From NCBI GenBank assembly GCA_038239305.1, contig JBBSEW010000002.1, forward strand, positions 1 through 64,000: a stretch of DNA of 64,000 nucleotides. The letters are read 5' to 3'. Positions within the stretch are counted from its first letter, which is position 1. Every line of letters begins with the position of its first letter. The DNA is from JALYUA01 sp038239305. GTDB lineage: Bacteria > Acidobacteriota > Thermoanaerobaculia > UBA5066 > Gp7-AA6. The notes beneath the pieces were generated by a model, which was not told where the DNA came from, ran no database searches, and saw only the letters and a program-made list of their open reading frames with translations. The position numbers were made by a program, and so were the translations under genes. Of this stretch, positions 1 to 6,843 are shown one piece after another.

Positions 1-35
1 CCCGTTGCGACCGTGTGGGTCTGCCCGGCGCCTTC

Positions 36-73
36 CCCCTCTCCCGGCGGGAGAGGGCCGCGGTGAGGGGCGG
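36..73. repeat. REP-like palindrome, copy 1
   Basis: CCCTCTCCC-GGC-GGGAGAGGG forms a perfect hairpin at 37-57 and is followed by a GGTGAGGGGCG tail. A second copy lies at 208-244. Palindromes of this kind are familiar as dispersed extragenic elements in GC-rich proteobacteria. Whether this genome carries many copies cannot be judged from one window. Confidence 0.7.
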
Positions 74-207
74 ATCCTTCAATCGAGGCATTCTCGATTC
101 TCGGGACCCGGCGTATTCCCCGCGATTTTCGACAATTCGATGGTTCGATGGATCGCGAGATCATGAGATTGCGAGATCGCGAGATGAGTAATCGCGACGC
201 GCCTCGC

Positions 208-244
208 CCCCTCTCCCGGCGGGAGAGGGTCGGGGTGAGGGGCG
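208..244. repeat. REP-like palindrome, copy 2
   Basis: This is the second copy of the element at 36-73, in the same orientation. The same 21-base palindrome lies at 209-229 and the same GGTGAGGGGCG tail follows. The copies differ only in the few bases between palindrome and tail. Confidence 0.7.
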
Positions 245-286
245 TGTCCGTTCGCCTCCCGTTTCCCGTTTCCCGTTTCCCGACAT

Positions 287-323
287 CGATCACCCGATCA
301 CCCGATCACCCGATCACCCGATT
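287..323. repeat. Tandem 8-bp repeat (CGATCACC)
   Basis: Four exact tandem copies of CGATCACC, then a partial unit, end 25 bases before the fabD start. A 7-bp repeat (GTTTCCC, three copies) directly precedes it. The same octamer recurs at 1333-1390 and, degenerate, near 24856. Confidence 0.9.
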
Positions 324-347
324 CTCTCTATCCACGCGTTTCTCACA

Positions 348-1256
348 ATGACCCTCGCCCTCCTCTTCCCCGGCCAGGGATCGCAATCCGTCGGAATGGG
401 CAAGGCGCTCGCCAAGGCTTCGCCGGCGGCGCGCGCCGTGTTCGACGAGGCGGACGCCGTCCTCGGCTTCTCGCTTTCGAAGCTCTGCTTCGAGGGCCCC
501 GAGGACGAGCTCAAGCGGACCTCGAACACGCAGCCCGCCATCCTCACGCACTCGATCGCCGCGCTGCGGGATCTCGAGGCACGGTTTCCCGAGAGGCTCG
601 AGGGCGGCGCCTTCGCGGCCGGCCATTCGCTCGGCGAGTATTCCGCCCACGTCGCGGCCGGAACGATTTCTTTCGCGGACGCGGTGCGGCTGGTGCGGGC
701 TCGCGGCAAGTTCATGCAGGAAGCCGTTCCGTTGGGAGTCGGGGCGATGGCAGCGATCATCGGGCTCGCGCCCGGGGAGATCGATGCCGCGTGCGCCGAA
801 GTCGCCGCGGCTTCCGGAGAGACCGTCTCCTCCGCGAACTACAACGCGCCCGAGCAGACGGTGATCGCCGGCCACACGGCGGCCGTCGCCCGTGCCTCGG
901 AAGCCTGCCTGGCGCGCGGCGCGAAAAAGGCGATCCCGCTCGCCGTGTCGGCGCCGTTTCATTGCGCGCTCATGGCGCCGGCGCGGGAGCAGATGCGGCC
1001 GCTGCTCGAGCAGGTATCCATGCGCGACGCGCGGTTCCCGGTCGTGACCAACTTCGAGGCCCGCGCGACCTGGCGTTTCGGCGAGCTTCAGCTCGCTCTC
1101 CTGCATCAGATCGACTCGCCGGTCCGGTGGGTCGATTCCGTGCGACTTCTCGCGAAGGAAGGCGTGGACCGCGCCCTGGAGATCGGACCGGGCGGCGTGC
1201 TCGCGGGGCTGGTAAAACGCATCGATCGGAGCATCCCGGTCGAGACTCACGGATGA
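348..1256 (+). CDS. fabD: Malonyl-CoA:ACP transacylase FabD
   Basis: Transfers the malonyl group from coenzyme A to acyl carrier protein, supplying the extender unit for cytoplasmic type II fatty-acid synthesis. The 302-residue product has the usual family length. It opens with the typical LLFPGQGSQ motif near residue 5 and carries the nucleophile motif GHSLGEYSA near residue 90. The expected AxFHCALM segment with the catalytic His follows in the second half. The stop overlaps the next gene's ATG (ATGA), and fabG, acpP and fabF follow on the same strand, so this is a classic fab cluster. No clear Shine-Dalgarno is visible, because tandem repeats reach to just before the ATG. Confidence 0.97.
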   Translation: MTLALLFPGQGSQSVGMGKALAKASPAARAVFDEADAVLGFSLSKLCFEGPEDELKRTSNTQPAILTHSIAALRDLEARFPERLEGGAFAAGHSLGEYSAHVAAGTISFADAVRLVRARGKFMQEAVPLGVGAMAAIIGLAPGEIDAACAEVAAASGETVSSANYNAPEQTVIAGHTAAVARASEACLARGAKKAIPLAVSAPFHCALMAPAREQMRPLLEQVSMRDARFPVVTNFEARATWRFGELQLALLHQIDSPVRWVDSVRLLAKEGVDRALEIGPGGVLAGLVKRIDRSIPVETHG

Positions 1257-2332
1257 CCACCGCGATCACCGCGAAGGCCGAGCGTCGGCGCGGCGCATCC
1301 CGAGCCTCCGATCCTCCGTCTCTTCGATCCTCCGATCACCCGATTCCCCTGGTGGATCACGAGATCACCCGATCACCCGATCACCCGATTTCGAGCCATA
1401 GACGGTTCTTCCCGGCCGGTTCCCCTCTCCTCGCCCTCGTGATTCTGTCCGCCGCCTGCGCCACCACCCGTCTCCCTTCTTCCATCGCGGCGCTCGACGC
1501 CCGAGTCGCGGAAGCATCCCGCCGCTGCGGATGCCGGATCGGCGTCTCGGCCCGGCATCTCGAGAGTGGACGGATCTACGAGAAAAACGCCGATCAGGAG
1601 TTCGAGCCGGCATCCGTCGTCAAGATCGCGATCGTCACCGAGGCGATGGCCCGGGTGCGTGCGGGGGAGATCGACCTGTCCGAACGGTGGACCCTGACCG
1701 AGCAGGCGAAGGCGAGCGGCTCCGGAACGCTGCTGATGCTCGACGCGGGCCTGAACCCCACGTGGAACGATCTTGCGACGCTCATGATCGGGCCTTCGGA
1801 CAACACGGCGACGAACGCCTGGATCGACCGCCTCGGCGTCGAAGCGATTAACGCCCGGATGGCGGAGATCGGACTCGGTCGGGTCCGCCTCTTCTCCCGG
1901 CTGCCCGCGCTGTCCCGGTCGGAAGAGACTCCCTCGCCCTGGAAGGGGTTTCGCCTCGGCTCCGCGACGCCCCATGACGTCGCCGAATGGATGGCCCGAG
2001 TCGCCCGCGGAGAGCTCATCGACGCCGAGGCGTCGCGGCAGATCTTCGCCTACCTCGACAAGGACCCCACCCGGCTGCGTGTGGCGCGCCGTTTTCCGTC
2101 CGAGGACCTCTGGGCGGGCAAGTCCGGCTCGATGAGCGGCGTCCGAAACGATGCTGGGATCCTGCGAACGAAGAAGGGCCGCTTCGCGCTCGCGATTCTG
2201 ACCGATCACGGCGCCGTCGAGAGCGTCTCTTCGGCGGACCATCCGTCGGTTCTCGCGATCGCGGAGGTCGCGCAGGCGATCGTGGACGCGTGGAGGCGGG
2301 AGCTTCCGGATCTGCCGGCCCGGCCGGAGTAA
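1253..2332 (+). CDS. Class A beta-lactamase-fold serine hydrolase lipoprotein
   Basis: This belongs to the penicillin-binding/class A beta-lactamase fold. From the ATG that overlaps the fabD stop, residues 60-69 form a lipobox ending LSAAC (Cys69), so the mature protein is probably a lipoprotein facing the periplasm. The three family motifs are present: S121-V-V-K124 (nucleophile and general base), S182-D-N and K290-S-G. I see no clear E-x-x-L-N motif with the deacylating Glu of true class A enzymes, so beta-lactam hydrolysis is unproven. A transpeptidase, carboxypeptidase or esterase role is possible. The first ~50 residues are encoded by CGATCACC-type repeats. An in-frame GTG at 1352 would give a more normal 35-residue signal peptide and may be the true start. 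Confidence 0.8.
   Translation: MTTAITAKAERRRGASRASDPPSLRSSDHPIPLVDHEITRSPDHPISSHRRFFPAGSPLLALVILSAACATTRLPSSIAALDARVAEASRRCGCRIGVSARHLESGRIYEKNADQEFEPASVVKIAIVTEAMARVRAGEIDLSERWTLTEQAKASGSGTLLMLDAGLNPTWNDLATLMIGPSDNTATNAWIDRLGVEAINARMAEIGLGRVRLFSRLPALSRSEETPSPWKGFRLGSATPHDVAEWMARVARGELIDAEASRQIFAYLDKDPTRLRVARRFPSEDLWAGKSGSMSGVRNDAGILRTKKGRFALAILTDHGAVESVSSADHPSVLAIAEVAQAIVDAWRRELPDLPARPE
1333..1390. repeat. CGATCACC repeat inside a 5' coding region
   Basis: This stretch contains units of the octamer CGATCACC, exact or degenerate, broken by a short spacer. They lie inside the predicted N-terminus of the serine hydrolase and encode a repetitive SDHP/PDHP peptide before the signal-peptide core. 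It matches the repeat ahead of fabD at 287-323. Confidence 0.8.
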
Positions 2333-2399
2333 CGGACCGGCATCCCGCGGGCACCGGGGCCCACGGAAAAACCCGGGCACACGGAAAAAAGGAGGAGTC

Positions 2400-3140
2400 G
2401 TGAAGAGATTCGAAGGCAGAACGGCGCTCGTCACGGGTGCCTCCCGGGGCATCGGCGAGGCGGTGGCGCGGCGACTGGCGGCGGAAGGAGCCCACGTCAT
2501 CGCCGCTGCGCGGACGGCGGGCGATCTCGAGAGGGTCGTCGCCGGGATCACGGAGGCGGGGGGGCGCGCGCGTGCTCTCGTGCTGGACCTGGCGGACTCG
2601 GGCTCGATCGAGTCCGCGGCGAAGCAGGCGCTTGCGGACGGCCCGGTCGACGTCCTGGTGAACAACGCGGGCGTCACGGACGACAATCTCATCCTGCGGA
2701 TGACCCGGGAGGCCTGGGACCGCGTGCTCGCGACGAACCTCACGGGAGTGTTCCTCCTGACGCAGGCGATCGTGAAGTCCATGTTTCGGAAGCGGTACGG
2801 ACGCATCGTCAACGTGACGTCGGTCGTGGGGATCATGGGAAACCCCGGCCAGGCGAATTACGCTGCCTCGAAGGCAGGACTGATCGGCTTCACGAAGTCC
2901 GTGGCCCGCGAGCTGGCGTCCCGCAACGTCACCTGCAACGCGGTGGCTCCGGGATTCATCGCGACTTCGATGACGGAAAAGATGACGGATGAGGCACGGC
3001 AGGCCCTTGCGTCGCAGATCCCGCTCGGCCGGCTGGGCGTGCCGGACGACGTGGCCGCGGCGGTCGCTTACCTCGGCTCGGAAGAGGCGGCTTACGTGAC
3101 GGGGACCGTCCTGAACGTGTCGGGGGGCCTCCTCATTTGA
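2400..3140 (+). CDS. fabG: 3-oxoacyl-ACP reductase FabG
   Basis: NADPH-dependent reduction of 3-oxoacyl-ACP to 3-hydroxyacyl-ACP in the fatty-acid elongation cycle. The 246-residue product is a short-chain dehydrogenase/reductase. It shows the nucleotide-binding TGASRGIG motif at residues 12-19, NNAG in the middle and the catalytic YAASK (Y-x3-K) motif, and it ends with the usual GG-containing C-terminus. It starts at GTG 2400, about 7 bases after a strong GGAGGAG Shine-Dalgarno. It lies between fabD plus the serine hydrolase and acpP, which supports the fatty-acid role over a generic SDR one. Confidence 0.96.
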   Translation: MKRFEGRTALVTGASRGIGEAVARRLAAEGAHVIAAARTAGDLERVVAGITEAGGRARALVLDLADSGSIESAAKQALADGPVDVLVNNAGVTDDNLILRMTREAWDRVLATNLTGVFLLTQAIVKSMFRKRYGRIVNVTSVVGIMGNPGQANYAASKAGLIGFTKSVARELASRNVTCNAVAPGFIATSMTEKMTDEARQALASQIPLGRLGVPDDVAAAVAYLGSEEAAYVTGTVLNVSGGLLI

Positions 3141-3193
3141 GCCGGGTTTGCGACTCGCGCCGGTCTTCCGATTCAGCGCCGGTTCGTGTACGG

Positions 3194-3222
3194 TTGCGCC
3201 CGAAAGACATCTCAGAAACAAT
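3194..3222 (+). promoter_or_regulatory. Possible acpP promoter
   Basis: TTGCGC (3194-3199) and AACAAT (3217-3222) are separated by 17 bases, resembling a sigma-70 promoter in the 115-bp gap before acpP. acpP often has its own strong promoter, but the -10 match is only fair and this is a visual call. Confidence 0.35.
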
Positions 3223-3255
3223 ACGGCCGATTTCGTCAGGGAAGGGGAGGATCGA

Positions 3256-3495
3256 ATGAGTGTCGAAGAGAAGGTCAAGAGCATCATCGTCGAGCAGCTC
3301 GGCGTCGATGCCAATGAGGTCACCCCCGAAGCTTCCTTCGTGGACGACCTCGGTGCGGATTCCCTCGATACGGTCGAGCTCGTGATGGCTTTCGAGGAAG
3401 CCTTCAATATCGAGATCCCGGACGAGGCGGCGGAGAAGATCCAGAAGGTCAAGGACGCCGTCGAATACATCGAAAAGAACTCCACGCAAGCCTGA
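3256..3495 (+). CDS. acpP: Acyl carrier protein AcpP
   Basis: Carries the growing acyl chain as a thioester on 4'-phosphopantetheine. The 79-residue acidic protein has the standard length and the diagnostic GADSLDTVE motif. Ser36 is the phosphopantetheine attachment site. The ATG at 3256 follows a GGGGAGG Shine-Dalgarno at the right distance. fabF begins 6 bases after the stop, so the two are surely cotranscribed. Confidence 0.98.
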   Translation: MSVEEKVKSIIVEQLGVDANEVTPEASFVDDLGADSLDTVELVMAFEEAFNIEIPDEAAEKIQKVKDAVEYIEKNSTQA

Positions 3496-3501
3496 CAACC
3501 G

Positions 3502-4761
3502 ATGCCCCGAGTGACCTCACCCCGCCGCGTGGCCGTGACGGGGGTGGGTCTGGTTTCTCCGCTCGCCATCGGAAACGCGGAAAACTGGGCTGCCCTCCTG
3601 GCCGGCAAGAGCGGCGTCGGCCCCATCACGCGCTTCGACGCCTCCCGGTTCTCCTGCCGCATCGCCGGCGAGGTGAAGGGATTCGATCCTTCTCTCTACA
3701 TCGAGAAGAAGGAAATCAAGAAGATGGATACGTTCATCCATTTCGCGATGGCGGCAGCGAAGTTTGCGATGGAGGATTCGGGCTTCGAGGTGACGGACGC
3801 CAACCGGGAACGTGTCGCGGTCGTCGTGGGCTCCGGAATCGGCGGACTGCCTCTGATCGAGGAGACGGCGCGGAAGTACTTCGAGACGGGCGGCAATCCC
3901 AAGGTGATCTCGCCATTCTTCATCACGGGCCTGATCGTGAACGAGGCGGCCGGCAACATCTCCATCAAGTACGGTATGAAAGGCCCGAACCTCGCGACCG
4001 TGACCGCGTGCACGACGGGCGCGCATGCGGTCGGTGAGGCGTATCGCAAGATCCAGTACGGCGAGGCGGACGCCGCGATCGCCGGCGGGACAGAATCGGT
4101 CATCACCCCCCTCGCCGTGGGCGGTTTCGCGGTGATGCGCGCCCTTTCGACGCGCAACGACGACCCGACGACGGCTTCGCGTCCGTGGGACCGGGATCGC
4201 GACGGGTTCGTCATCGGGGAGGGTGCCGGTCTCGTGATTCTGGAAGAGATGGACGCCGCGAAACGGCGCGGCGCCCGGATCTACGCCGAGCTCGTCGGAT
4301 ACGGCATGTCGGGTGATGCGTTTCACATCGCCGCGCCCTCGGAAGACGGGGACGGGCCCGCTCGCGTGATGCGTAATGCACTCGAGGACGCGGGCATCGG
4401 GCCGGAGGAGATCGACTACATCAACGCGCACGGGACATCGACGCCGGCCGGCGACAAGGCGGAGACGCTCGCCGTGAAAATGGTGTTCGGGGCGCATGCG
4501 AAGAAGCTCGCCGTCTCCTCGACGAAATCGATGACCGGGCACCTGCTGGGAGCGGCCGGAGGCCTCGAGACGGGGATCTGCGCCCTCGCCATGCGCGACC
4601 AGGTGATGCCGCCGACGATCAACTACGTCACGCCCGACCCCGAGTGCGATCTCGACTACGTTCCAAACGTCGCGCGCCGCGCCCCGATCCGGTATGCGCT
4701 GTCGAATTCGTTCGGGTTCGGAGGCACGAACGGGTGCCTGATTCTGAAGAGGATGGATTGA
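3502..4761 (+). CDS. fabF: 3-oxoacyl-ACP synthase II FabF
   Basis: Condenses malonyl-ACP with an acyl-ACP, the chain-elongating Claisen step. The 419-residue length is typical of KAS II. The Cys-His-His triad is visible: the Cys in TACTTGAHA, the His in NAHGTST and the His in SMTGHLLGAAGG. The C-terminus has the usual NSFGFGGTN motif. It lies 6 bases after acpP and 4 bases before etfB, so transcription probably continues into the ETF genes. Confidence 0.97.
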   Translation: MPRVTSPRRVAVTGVGLVSPLAIGNAENWAALLAGKSGVGPITRFDASRFSCRIAGEVKGFDPSLYIEKKEIKKMDTFIHFAMAAAKFAMEDSGFEVTDANRERVAVVVGSGIGGLPLIEETARKYFETGGNPKVISPFFITGLIVNEAAGNISIKYGMKGPNLATVTACTTGAHAVGEAYRKIQYGEADAAIAGGTESVITPLAVGGFAVMRALSTRNDDPTTASRPWDRDRDGFVIGEGAGLVILEEMDAAKRRGARIYAELVGYGMSGDAFHIAAPSEDGDGPARVMRNALEDAGIGPEEIDYINAHGTSTPAGDKAETLAVKMVFGAHAKKLAVSSTKSMTGHLLGAAGGLETGICALAMRDQVMPPTINYVTPDPECDLDYVPNVARRAPIRYALSNSFGFGGTNGCLILKRMD

Positions 4762-4765
4762 CGAC

Positions 4766-5551
4766 GTGAACTCTCTGGTTGCCATCGCTTACGTTCCCGA
4801 TACCGAGACGCGGATCAAGATTGCTCCCGACGGCAAATCGATCGACGAGACGGACGTGAAGTGGATCGTCTCTCCGTACGACGAATTCGCCCTCGAGGAA
4901 GCGCTGAAGACGAAAGAAGCGAAGGGCGCCGGGACCGTCACGGTGGTTGCCGTCGGACCCGAGCGAGTCAAAACGGGCCTGCGCGAGTGTCTCGCCCGCG
5001 GCGCCGACGAGGCGGTCTGGGTCGATTCGGGCGACGTGCAGAACCTGGACGCGCTCGGCGTGTCCCGGGCGCTGGCTGCGGTCGGCAAGAGCGCCGCGTT
5101 CGATTTCTTCTGGTTCGGGCAGAAGGGCGTCGGCCCCGATGAATCGCTCGTCGGCCCGATGACGGCGGAGCTCCTCGGGCTGCCGCACGTCGCCAACGTC
5201 GTGCATCTCGAGATCGGCGACGGGAAGGTCACCGTGAGCCGCGAGATCGAAGGCGCGCACGAGGTAGTCGAGAGCTCGCTTCCGGTCGTGCTCACGGCTC
5301 AAAAGGGGCTGAACGAGCCGCGCTATGCGTCGCTGAAGGGGATCATGGGAGCCAAAAAGAAGCCGATCACCGAGAAGAAGCTCACGGACCTGGGCGTTCC
5401 CGAGGCGGACCCGGCCGCCGCGAAGGTGCGCTGGCGGAAGCTCGAGCTCCCGCAGCCCCGACAGGCGGTGAAACTGATACCGGGGGACGATCCGGCTGCC
5501 GCGGCACGCGAGCTCGTCCGGCTTCTCCGCGAAGAAGCGAAGGTGATCTGA
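4766..5551 (+). CDS. etfB: Electron transfer flavoprotein, beta subunit
   Basis: Small subunit of the soluble ETF heterodimer, which takes electrons from acyl-CoA and related dehydrogenases. The product is 261 residues, the normal size for EtfB/FixA. Family features include the early VPDTET(R)I segment, the conserved DEFALEEAL stretch and the C-terminal R-W-x-KLELP region. The GTG at 4766 lies 4 bases after the fabF stop, suggesting translational coupling. EtfA is the next gene. The link from fatty-acid synthesis to an ETF is unusual enough to note but is not functional proof. Confidence 0.94.
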   Translation: MNSLVAIAYVPDTETRIKIAPDGKSIDETDVKWIVSPYDEFALEEALKTKEAKGAGTVTVVAVGPERVKTGLRECLARGADEAVWVDSGDVQNLDALGVSRALAAVGKSAAFDFFWFGQKGVGPDESLVGPMTAELLGLPHVANVVHLEIGDGKVTVSREIEGAHEVVESSLPVVLTAQKGLNEPRYASLKGIMGAKKKPITEKKLTDLGVPEADPAAAKVRWRKLELPQPRQAVKLIPGDDPAAAARELVRLLREEAKVI

Positions 5552-5570
5552 GTCGAGCCGTTTTTTTTCA

Positions 5571-5627
5571 GTTCTGAGCTTTGAGTTCTGAGTTCTGAGT
5601 TCTGAGTTCTGTCTTATGACTTCTGAG
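5571..5627. repeat. Tandem GTTCTGA repeat between etfB and etfA
   Basis: Degenerate copies of the 7-bp unit GTTCTGA fill part of the 190-bp gap between the ETF subunit genes. A second A-rich degenerate repeat (GAAAA/CGAAA words) runs from about 5680 to 5738, right up to the etfA start. Confidence 0.85.
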
Positions 5628-5741
5628 CGACCCGCTCCGCGCCACCGCTACTGCCACTGAAGAGATCGCGATCCGAGACCGACACGGAAAGCCGAAAAGC
5701 GAAAATTCGAAACCCGAGACGGACAACCGAAAAACCCAATC

Positions 5742-6710
5742 ATGAAATTCCTCGTCTTCATCGAGCAGCGCGAGGGCCGCATCCGCAAGGCCTCGCTCGA
5801 GGCGCTCTCGCTCGCGCGCCGGCTGGCGGGTGCGCCCGTCGCCGCCGTTTTGGCGGGCAAGGGCATCTCAGCCCTGGCGAACGACCTGGGGCGGTATGGT
5901 GCCGGGGTCGTGTACGTGGCCGACCGCGAGGACCTCGCCCTCTACAGCAGCCAGGGTTACGTCGGTGCCCTCGAGGCGGCCAATCAGAAAGAAACTGCCG
6001 GCGCCGTCCTGATCGCGGCGACCGCCATGGGCAAGGATGTCGCGCCCCGGTTCGCCGCGCGCCATGACGCGGGCGTGCTCGCCGACGTGATGGAACTGCG
6101 CGTGGAGGGCGACCGGCTCGTCGGCTGGCGGCCCGTCTATTCGGGGAAAGCCCGCGCCGAGGTGGATTGCGGCGCTTCGAAGATCCAGGTGGCGACCACC
6201 CGTCCGAATGTCTTCGCCGCTCTGCCGGAAGAAGGCGCGCCGGTGCCGACGGTCGAGGCTCTCGATCTGCCGCCGGCGGAGCCCCGGGCCCGTGTCCTGC
6301 GCGTCGAGGTTTCCGAATCGAAGGAGCAGGACGTCGCCGAGGCGGACGTGATCGTATCGGGCGGCCGCGGTATCAAGGGCCCCGAGAACTGGCCGATGGT
6401 GCGCGATCTGCAGCACGCGCTCGGCGGCGCCCTCGGCGCTTCGCGCGCTGTCGTCGACGCGGGGTGGATCGACCACCAGCACCAGGTGGGCCAGACCGGG
6501 AAAGTCGTTTCCCCGACCCTGTACGTGGCCGCCGGTATCTCCGGCGCCATCCAGCACCTCGCGGGCATGGGCACTTCGAAGGTCATCGTGGCTTTGAACA
6601 AGGATCCCGAAGCGCCGATTTTCCAGGTCGCGACTTACGGAATCGTCGGCGACATCTTTCAGACCATGCCGGAGCTGACGAAGGCGGTGCGGGAGGCGAA
6701 GAAGGAATGA
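5742..6710 (+). CDS. etfA: Electron transfer flavoprotein, alpha subunit
   Basis: Large ETF subunit carrying the redox FAD. The 322-residue protein has the usual two-part layout. The C-terminal FAD domain shows GGRGIKGPENW, the HQVGQTGKVVSP loop, YVAAGISGAIQHLAGM and the NKDPEAPIFQVATYGIVGD signature. No good Shine-Dalgarno precedes the ATG, because an A-rich repeat occupies that space. It pairs with etfB upstream and with the membrane Fe-S oxidoreductase downstream, which is probably its electron acceptor. Confidence 0.96.
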   Translation: MKFLVFIEQREGRIRKASLEALSLARRLAGAPVAAVLAGKGISALANDLGRYGAGVVYVADREDLALYSSQGYVGALEAANQKETAGAVLIAATAMGKDVAPRFAARHDAGVLADVMELRVEGDRLVGWRPVYSGKARAEVDCGASKIQVATTRPNVFAALPEEGAPVPTVEALDLPPAEPRARVLRVEVSESKEQDVAEADVIVSGGRGIKGPENWPMVRDLQHALGGALGASRAVVDAGWIDHQHQVGQTGKVVSPTLYVAAGISGAIQHLAGMGTSKVIVALNKDPEAPIFQVATYGIVGDIFQTMPELTKAVREAKKE

Positions 6711-6775
6711 TGAGCGCATCTCGGGTTGCGGGTTGCAAGGTCCGACACCGCTCCGTTCCCGACTCCCGCTCGTAA

Positions 6776-6843
6776 TCCATCATCACTCTTACTCATCACT
6801 CTTACTCATCACTTTTACTCATCACTCATTACTCGCTGCTCAT
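6776..6843. repeat. Tandem ~13-bp repeat (ACTCATCACTCTT)
   Basis: About five tandem copies of a 13-bp unit built on ACTCATCAC, increasingly degenerate towards the 3' end, fill the space between etfA and the Fe-S oxidoreductase gene and touch its first ATG. Confidence 0.9.

Larger units (their letters stand above)
1..347. other. Non-coding, repeat-rich leader before fabD
   Basis: No convincing gene is visible here. The stretch holds two copies of a GC-rich palindrome (near 37 and 209), a run of degenerate GCGAGAT-type words around 150-185, a 7-bp repeat GTTTCCC at 261-281, and four exact copies of the 8-bp unit CGATCACC at 287-318. The short reading frame at 148-351 translates to repeat-derived sequence and is not believable. 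The fabD promoter, if local, must lie in this material. The fab operon may instead begin upstream of the window. Confidence 0.7.

Noticed and set aside
5571..5627. Tandem repeats considered as a CRISPR array
   Set aside because: The units are 7-13 bp, directly adjacent and without unique spacers, and no cas genes are present.
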